Shown: positions 54,624 through 59,832 of the stretch, piece by piece
Numbering within the stretch: the first letter of the stretch is position 1
Layout: each line of letters opens with the position of its first letter
NCBI GenBank assembly: GCA_934476455.1
Contig: CAKSNY010000011.1
Span: 1 to 59,832 of the forward strand
Source: an uncultured Clostridia bacterium
GTDB lineage: Bacteria > Bacillota > Clostridia > UMGS1883
DNA length: 59,832 nucleotides
Reading direction: 5' to 3'
Made by a program: the position numbers and the translations under genes
The notes under the pieces: model-generated
Databases searched by the model: none
Seen by the model: only the letters and a program-made list of their open reading frames with translations
What the model was told of the DNA's origin: nothing

Positions 54624-57600
54624 CTATGCGCCGATGTCGTCGAACAAATTTACCTGCGCGCTCTGCGGAATACCTTTAAAGCACCCGAAGCGCTTAAGCA
54701 TTTCTATATGCGTTTCGCTTACACAGGTGCGCTGCTTGAAATCGTCTATGGAAAAGAACTTTCCGTCCGCGCGGGCGTCTGCAATAGACTGCGCCGCCTT
54801 GTCGCCCATACCGGCTATGCTGTTTAAAGCGGGCAGAATTTTTCCGTTTATATTAAGGTATTTTGTGGGGTGCGACAGGTAAATATCTATGGGCATAAAC
54901 TCTATCCCGCGGGCGTACATTTCGTTTACAACCTCTAAAATGGTAAGGGTTGCCTTGTCGCGCGCGGTGGGCTTTTCCATAGCGCTCAGTTCGCGCATTT
55001 TTACCTGCACGTTTTCCTGCCCTGTAGCCATTGTTTCGTAATCGAAGGTATCTGCCCTTACGGTGTAGTACGACTGGTAAAACGCAACCGGGTAATACAC
55101 CTTAAAATATGCCACGCGCAAGGACATTGTAACATACGCCGCCGCATGCGCACGGGGAAACATATACTGTATTTTATTGCACGATTCTATGTACCATTCG
55201 GGTACGTCGTGTTCGCGCATTTCCTCTTCATCACCGGGTTTAAGCTTTTTGCCCTTTCGCACCTGTTCCATTATGGTAAAGGCACGCGCCGGCGGCAAGC
55301 CGCGGTTTATAAGATAAATCATAATATCGTCACGGCAGCAGATAGCGTTTTTAAGCGTGCATATGCCTTTTTCGACAAGCGTTTGCGCGTTATTCGTCCA
55401 CACATCCGTTCCGTGCGAAAGACCCGATATACGGATAAGCTCGCCAATGCCCGTGGGCTTGGTATCAAGCAGCATTTGCCGCACAAATTTTGTGCCGAAT
55501 TCGGGAATTGCAAACGTACCCGTTTCGCTTCCTATATCTTTAGGCTCTACCCCGAGAGCAGAGGTGTTTAAAAACAGGCTCATCACCTTTTTATCGTCAA
55601 GCGGAACCTCGGTCGGCTCTACACCGGTGAGGTCTTTCAGCATTTTAATCATAGTGGGGTCGTCGTGACCGAGGATGTCAAGCTTAAGCAAGTTTTCGTC
55701 TATACTGTGATAGTCGAAATGCGTTGTGATTATTTCGCTGTTTGTGTCCTCCGCGGGGTGCTGTATGGGGGTAAATTCGTGAATATCGTGTCCTTTCGGC
55801 AAAACTATTACGCCGCCGGGGTGCTGCCCCGTGGTTGTTTTTACTTTCATAATGCCTTGCTTAAGGCGCTCTACCTCGGCATTGTGCACGTGCATATTGC
55901 GTGTTTCAAAGTATTTTTTTACATAGCCGTATGCCGTTTTTTCGGCAACGGTGCTGACGGTACCCGCACGGAACACATACCCGTGGCCGAAAATTTCCTC
56001 CGTATATTTATGGGCGCTGCTTTGGTTTTCGCCTGAGAAATTAAGGTCTATATCCGGCTGCTTGTCGCCCTTAAAGCCCAAAAAGGTTTCAAACGGTATA
56101 TTGTGTCCGTCCTTTACGTAATCGCTGCCGCACACGGGGCATTTTTTATCGGGCATATCACAGCCCGAGTCGTACTGTTCGTCATACACAAATTCCGTGT
56201 TTTTGCACTTTGGGCAGCGATAATGCGGGGGCAGACTGTTTACCTCGGTTATCTGCGCGCAAAACGCCAGAAAGGACGAGCCGACGCTTCCCCTCGAGCC
56301 TACGACATATCCCTGCTCGCGTGAGTGTTTTACCAAAAGGCGGGCGATGTTGTAAAGGTCGGCATAGCCGTTGCCTATTACGCTGTCCAGCTCGCGCTTT
56401 AGGCGCTTTTCCACAACATCCGGCAGCGGTGTTCCGTAAAGATTTTCGGCGGTTTCACGCGCGATGCGCTCTATATCTTCGGCGCTGCCCTCTATTTTGG
56501 GCGGGAAATTGCCCTTCGGAACGGGGCGTATATTTTCTATAAGGTCTGAAATATAGTTTGTATTTGTTACGACAACCTCGTACGCCTTTTCCGCGCCGAG
56601 ATAGTCGAACTCTTTAAGCATTTGCTCTGTATTTCTGAAAAACAGCGGGGGCTGAATATCGGCGTCGTTATAGCCCTGCCCCGCCTGAAGTATGCGGCGG
56701 AAAACCTCGTCACGCTCACGCAAAAAATGCACGTCGCACGTGGCAACTACCTTTTTACCCATTTTATCGCCCAGGCGCACTATTTTTTTGTTAAGCTCGC
56801 GCAGGGCGTCGTCGTCTTTAACCGTCCCCCCGCGCACAAGGTAGCGGTTATTGCCTATGGGCTGTATTTCGAGGTAATCGTAAAAGGAGGCTATGCGCTG
56901 TGTTTCCTCCTCGCTGTCGCCGCGCAGCACCGAGCGGAAAACCTCCCCCGCTTCGCAGGCAGAGCCAAGGATAAGCCCCTCGCGGTGCTTTTCCAGCACG
57001 TCGCGCGGGATAAGCGGTTTTCTGTAAAAGTACTCCAAATTGGAGGCGCTTATAAGCTTGTACAAATTTTTAAGCCCGACAAGGTTTTGTGCAATTATAA
57101 TTATATGGTATCTTTTGGTTTCCTTTGCAAGGGGGGCTCCCGCCTCTATCAGATACCCCTCGCAGCCGTAGAGAATTTTTATCTTGTCGCCGGCGGTATG
57201 AAAAGCCTCCGGAAATGCCTGCACACAGCCGTGGTCTGTTATTGCTATTGCCTTATGCCCGAATTTTATTGCTTGCTTTACAAGGTCTTTCGCGCTTACA
57301 ACGGCATCCATCGCGGAGGATTTTGTATGCGCGTGCAGCTCTACGCGCTTTTCTTCCGCGTTGTCCGACTCCTGCGGGAGCTTATCGGGGATAATATCGC
57401 GCGCCATTACCGTAAGCTCGTTCGAGAATGCATCATATTCCGCCTTACCGCGCACGGCAACCGTTCCCTGTGATTTTAAAAGCGACACGACCTCCTCAAA
57501 AACGCCCGAGCGCACAAAGCACTTGCATGAAACGGAGTTTGTATAGTCTGTTATGCAAAAGGTAATTATATGCTTTTTTATTTTTGTTATTTCCTTAAAA

Positions 57601-58265
57601 TCAACATTAAATATATCGCCGTGAATAACACACGCGCCTATATCGGTGCTGACAGACGAAATAGGGGTTATATCGTGAAGAGGAAAGGGCTTTCCCAAAA
57701 TAGCCCCCTCCGCCGCCGCGGGAGACTGCACCGCAGCCTCTTTTTTTACAAACTGCGGCGGGGCAACAGGCTTAACCGACATATCAACATCCATATCGTC
57801 GGTATCAAGGGCTACCTTTATATCCTCAGAAAAATATTTTTGCATAAGCTGTTCTATTTTTTCGGGTACGTTTTCTTTTTCCAGTATTTTGCGGTTTCCG
57901 TGGCGCAGAAAAAGCGTTACCGTGTCGCCCAGCTTTTTCGTTTCGCACGAATTTAATATAGCGCCCCACAGGGCGTTTTTTTCGGAAAGCGTCTGTGCGC
58001 AGTACAAAACCTCGGCACAGGGGTCTTTTTCGGGCAAATCAAACGACAGATCAAATTCAATGCTTGAAAGATTATAGCTTTTTTTAATATTTTCTCTGAA
58101 AGCATCAAGCGCGCTGCGGCTTATAAGGCGCGGCAAAACAAGAGCGGCAAAAATTTTGCGCTCTTTCATATTTGCTTTAAGCGATTTTACGGTTACCCCG
58201 CTCAGGTCAAAATCACACCGGGCAGCGGAAAACACCGTTTTTATGTCATATGCTGCATCTGTCAC
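54624..58265 (-). CDS. polC: DNA polymerase III PolC-type, lacking the exonuclease domain
   Basis: This is the replicative polymerase of Firmicutes. The 1213 residues have an N-terminal region, an OB fold (about 210-300), a PHP domain starting at R307 (VELHAHTKSSAMDAV, AITDHGCVQAFPEAF), a zinc finger (YRCPKCKN ... CPVCGSDY), palm motif PDIDLNFSGE (about 736), KTTTGQHPGGVIVLPKGHDI and the fingers and C-terminal HhH region (FPRAHAAAYVTMSLRVAYFK, SIAGMGDKAAQSIADARADG). In usual PolC (about 1430 residues) a DnaQ-type 3'-5' exonuclease is inserted in the PHP domain; here KILYGCEGYLIEAG runs straight into KRYHIIIIAQNLVGLKNLYK. The start is GTG, overlapping the ispG stop. Confidence 0.95.
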   Translation of the reverse strand: MTDAAYDIKTVFSAARCDFDLSGVTVKSLKANMKERKIFAALVLPRLISRSALDAFRENIKKSYNLSSIEFDLSFDLPEKDPCAEVLYCAQTLSEKNALWGAILNSCETKKLGDTVTLFLRHGNRKILEKENVPEKIEQLMQKYFSEDIKVALDTDDMDVDMSVKPVAPPQFVKKEAAVQSPAAAEGAILGKPFPLHDITPISSVSTDIGACVIHGDIFNVDFKEITKIKKHIITFCITDYTNSVSCKCFVRSGVFEEVVSLLKSQGTVAVRGKAEYDAFSNELTVMARDIIPDKLPQESDNAEEKRVELHAHTKSSAMDAVVSAKDLVKQAIKFGHKAIAITDHGCVQAFPEAFHTAGDKIKILYGCEGYLIEAGAPLAKETKRYHIIIIAQNLVGLKNLYKLISASNLEYFYRKPLIPRDVLEKHREGLILGSACEAGEVFRSVLRGDSEEETQRIASFYDYLEIQPIGNNRYLVRGGTVKDDDALRELNKKIVRLGDKMGKKVVATCDVHFLRERDEVFRRILQAGQGYNDADIQPPLFFRNTEQMLKEFDYLGAEKAYEVVVTNTNYISDLIENIRPVPKGNFPPKIEGSAEDIERIARETAENLYGTPLPDVVEKRLKRELDSVIGNGYADLYNIARLLVKHSREQGYVVGSRGSVGSSFLAFCAQITEVNSLPPHYRCPKCKNTEFVYDEQYDSGCDMPDKKCPVCGSDYVKDGHNIPFETFLGFKGDKQPDIDLNFSGENQSSAHKYTEEIFGHGYVFRAGTVSTVAEKTAYGYVKKYFETRNMHVHNAEVERLKQGIMKVKTTTGQHPGGVIVLPKGHDIHEFTPIQHPAEDTNSEIITTHFDYHSIDENLLKLDILGHDDPTMIKMLKDLTGVEPTEVPLDDKKVMSLFLNTSALGVEPKDIGSETGTFAIPEFGTKFVRQMLLDTKPTGIGELIRISGLSHGTDVWTNNAQTLVEKGICTLKNAICCRDDIMIYLINRGLPPARAFTIMEQVRKGKKLKPGDEEEMREHDVPEWYIESCNKIQYMFPRAHAAAYVTMSLRVAYFKVYYPVAFYQSYYTVRADTFDYETMATGQENVQVKMRELSAMEKPTARDKATLTILEVVNEMYARGIEFMPIDIYLSHPTKYLNINGKILPALNSIAGMGDKAAQSIADARADGKFFSIDDFKQRTCVSETHIEMLKRFGCFKGIPQSAQVNLFDDIGA

Positions 58266-59308
58266 AGCTGCTGCGCCTCCTTCACAAGCTCGTCTGCGGC
58301 GCGCTCTATCGGTACTTTTTTAAGTATTTCGCCGTTTTTGAAAATCAGCGCCGCACCGTCGCCGCATGCAATGCCTATATCGGCGCCGCGCGCCTCCCCC
58401 GGTCCGTTTACGGCGCAGCCCATAACGGCTACCGTAATGTTTTTGTCAAGCGAGGAAAGCCGCCCGAATACCTCGTCTGCTATGGGCAACATATCGACCT
58501 TGCATCTGCCGCAGGTCGGGCAGCTTACAAATTTTATTCCGCTGCGCAGCCCTGCCGCCTTCAGTATTTCTATACCCGCCTTAACCTCCCTCACGGGCGG
58601 GGCTGTAAGAGATACCCTTATTGTATCGCCAATGCCCGAAAGCAAAAGCGAGCCTATCCCCATTGCGTTTTTAATAATGCCGGAATATTCCGTTCCCGCC
58701 TCCGTTACGCCGAGGTGCAGCGGGTAATTTACCTCATTTGCTATAAGGCGATAAGCCTCCGCGGTAGTTTTAACATCGCTTGATTTAAGCGACAGGGCTA
58801 TATCGTAAAAGCCTGCGTCCTCCAGCATTTTTATATGTGAAAGAGCGCTTTCGCACAGGGCGCGGGGCGTTGGGGTTTTGTATTTTTCCGTAAGCTTTTT
58901 TTCAAGTGAACCGCCGTTTACGCCTATTCGTATAGGTATATTACGTTTTTTACATTCTTCTGCAACGGCGCGCACACGTTCTGTCGAGCCGATGTTCCCG
59001 GGGTTTATGCGTATTTTATCCGCACCGCCTTTTGCGCACATTATTGCAAGGCGGTAGTCAAAATGAATATCCGCAACCATGGGAAGGGGCGAGTGCTCTT
59101 TTATTTTGCAAAACGCATGTGCCGCATCCGCATCGGGAACGGCAAGGCGCACAATATCGCACCCGGCGGCATAAAGCTCTTTAATTTGATTAAGGCATGC
59201 ATCTGTATTATGCGTATCGCAATTAAGCATAGACTGCACGCTTACAGGTGCGCCGCCGCCTATTTTTACGCCGCCTACGGTAATTTGTTTTGAAATGCGC
59301 CTTTCCAT
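58262..59308 (-). CDS. ispG: 4-hydroxy-3-methylbut-2-enyl diphosphate synthase
   Basis: IspG (GcpE) carries out the penultimate step of the MEP isoprenoid pathway, reducing MEcPP to HMBPP with a [4Fe-4S] cluster. The 348 residues have the TIM barrel (PVSVQSMLNCDTHNTDACLN, VADIHFDYRLAIMCAKGGAD, IRINPGNIGS) and the C-terminal cluster domain with the CPTCGRCKVDML cysteines and VMGCAVNGPGEARGADIGIA. Its stop overlaps the polC GTG, so polC translation is coupled. In many Clostridia dxr-rseP-ispG precede polC, so the missing upstream genes may lie elsewhere. Confidence 0.97.
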   Translation of the reverse strand: MERRISKQITVGGVKIGGGAPVSVQSMLNCDTHNTDACLNQIKELYAAGCDIVRLAVPDADAAHAFCKIKEHSPLPMVADIHFDYRLAIMCAKGGADKIRINPGNIGSTERVRAVAEECKKRNIPIRIGVNGGSLEKKLTEKYKTPTPRALCESALSHIKMLEDAGFYDIALSLKSSDVKTTAEAYRLIANEVNYPLHLGVTEAGTEYSGIIKNAMGIGSLLLSGIGDTIRVSLTAPPVREVKAGIEILKAAGLRSGIKFVSCPTCGRCKVDMLPIADEVFGRLSSLDKNITVAVMGCAVNGPGEARGADIGIACGDGAALIFKNGEILKKVPIERAADELVKEAQQL

Positions 59309-59309
59309 A

Positions 59310-59832
59310 ATACACCCCGCCTTAAAAACTCTTTCCTTTAATTATACTACAATATTTAAGAATGGTAAAGTACATTTATTCAAAAAAACGGGGATATTAA
59401 AAAAGTCCAGAACGCAAAAAGGTAATTATAATAAAAAGTTTGTAACTGCAAAACAGTTTAAAAACTCGATTTTGGTAGAAAAATCTCATTACATTCGATT
59501 TTCCCGTATTTTTATAAGCCTTTTTGCTACGAACAAACTTCACCTCTCGGGCGTCGAAATCAGCGCTGTATCGTTCGCAGCAAATTTCAATTTGCTGTTC
59601 ACTCATTACGCTGTTTCTCCTTTTTCCCAAAAACCTTTGGTTTTCGGGATGCCCTGTTATATACATCTTCGGGTGTGGCATAATACAACAGAACCCGATA
59701 TGGTTTAAAAAGGAAAATTTCGCATAATGCCGCAGAAAATTCTGCAAATATACGTCAGTATTATTTTTGAATTTTCCTTGCCTTATATCAAAATTTTCTC
59801 TTTTTAAACTCTTCGACCTTTTGCTTAGAAAA
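59310..59832. other. AT-rich region without a convincing gene
   Basis: About 520 bp upstream of ispG hold no gene I trust. The composition is visibly more AT-rich than the rest of the window. The ispG promoter should lie near 59320-59360. A minus-strand ORF (59397-59606, starting MSEQQIEICCERYSADFD) has GGAG 11 bases before its ATG but an implausible, strongly basic and aromatic C-terminus. An inverted repeat occupies 59703-59809. Confidence 0.5.
59703..59809. repeat. Inverted-repeat element at right edge
   Basis: GTTTAAAAAGGAAAATTT (59703-59720) is the reverse complement of 59790-59809 apart from one or two bases. Inside are AAGGAAAATT/AATTTTCCTT (59711-59720 with 59769-59778) and a central GCAGAA/TTCTGC hairpin (59732-59745). 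The two AAGGAAAATT pairings compete. A 107-bp AT-rich unit with such arms is MITE-like; it may also be the terminator region of a gene beyond the edge. Confidence 0.55.

Noticed and set aside
54624..54882. Plus-strand ORFs inside polC, uvrC, dnaX and other large genes
   Set aside because: They lie opposite strongly supported genes, lack SDs and have shadow-frame composition (Ser/Ala/Pro or Cys/Arg rich).
59397..59747. Minus-strand ORF of up to 116 aa upstream of ispG
   Set aside because: An internal ATG at 59606 has a distant GGAG, but the product is AT-codon biased, basic and aromatic with no domain, and its 5' part crosses into an inverted-repeat region.

Overview
The window reads as a stretch of core chromosome from a spore-forming, monoderm Clostridia (Firmicutes), probably an uncultured gut lineage; I cannot place it below class. 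The reasons are the order large-type SRP RNA-dnaX-ybaB-recR, a PolC-type replicative polymerase, an NdoAI-NdoA toxin pair, a lone MsmX/UgpC ATPase, an S-layer homology protein, a CD1247-type zinc-ribbon protein, PhoP-box-like TTAACA repeats before pstS, and a 23-codon spoVM. Genes are dense, SD sequences are strong, and most intergenic space is taken up by promoters, terminators and repeats.

Layout. 0.1-4.8 kb (minus): uvrC, mgtE with a leader-ORF/terminator attenuator, a DUF3006 protein and mltG. 5.3-10.9 kb (minus): a secreted protein, ndoA/ndoAI, a bifunctional NAD(P)HX repair enzyme, a DUF6106 protein and a class A PBP. 11-12 kb (plus): a BofC-like protein and mscL. 12-15.4 kb (minus): msmX, rsuA, a DUF4830 protein and rpsF-ssb-rpsR. 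15.6-18.5 kb (plus): SRP RNA, dnaX (which appears to start with ACG), ybaB and recR. 18.6-20.2 kb (minus): hslO and a lipoprotein. 20.3-26.8 kb (plus): the phosphate regulon pstSCAB-phoU-phoP-phoR. 27-30.4 kb (minus): rpmG-secE-nusG-rplK-rplA-rplJ-rplL, cut off from rpoBC. 30.7-39.7 kb (minus): an SLH protein, a MacAB-like exporter with its adaptor, yigZ, an AEC transporter and hflX. 39.7-51.4 kb (plus): a membrane protein, a NhaD/ArsB transporter, a cytidylate-kinase-like protein, a structured RNA candidate, zapA, a U32 peptidase, glmM, efp, a CD1247-type protein, an epimerase, asnS, a TPR protein and a repeat-bracketed CmpB-like gene. 51.5-53.6 kb (minus): a small peptide, a secreted protein and a BIG2 lipoprotein. 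53.7 kb to the end: a membrane protein, then (minus) spoVM, a 48-aa microprotein, polC without its exonuclease insert, and ispG.

How the parts work together. The Pst/PhoU/PhoPR block is a complete phosphate uptake and sensing module with its own PhoP-type promoter. The ribosomal protein block carries an L10 leader with terminator before rplJ and a shared hairpin motif before both rplK and rplA, which suggests L10 and L1 feedback. The mgtE gene has promoter, leader peptide, terminator and structural gene in the order expected for attenuation.

Most unusual points: a PolC that runs from PHP half to PHP half with no proofreading insert; the mgtE leader peptide; an ACG codon where dnaX must start; a family of about 200-bp multi-hairpin intergenic repeats (four copies); an array of GGGGACGT-type repeats forming a 34-nt inverted pair around a membrane-protein gene whose stop codon lies inside the repeat; spoVM and a neighbouring microprotein flanking a 28-bp inverted repeat; and two structured intergenic RNAs around zapA that I could not assign. 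All calls rest on reading the sequence; no database search was run.
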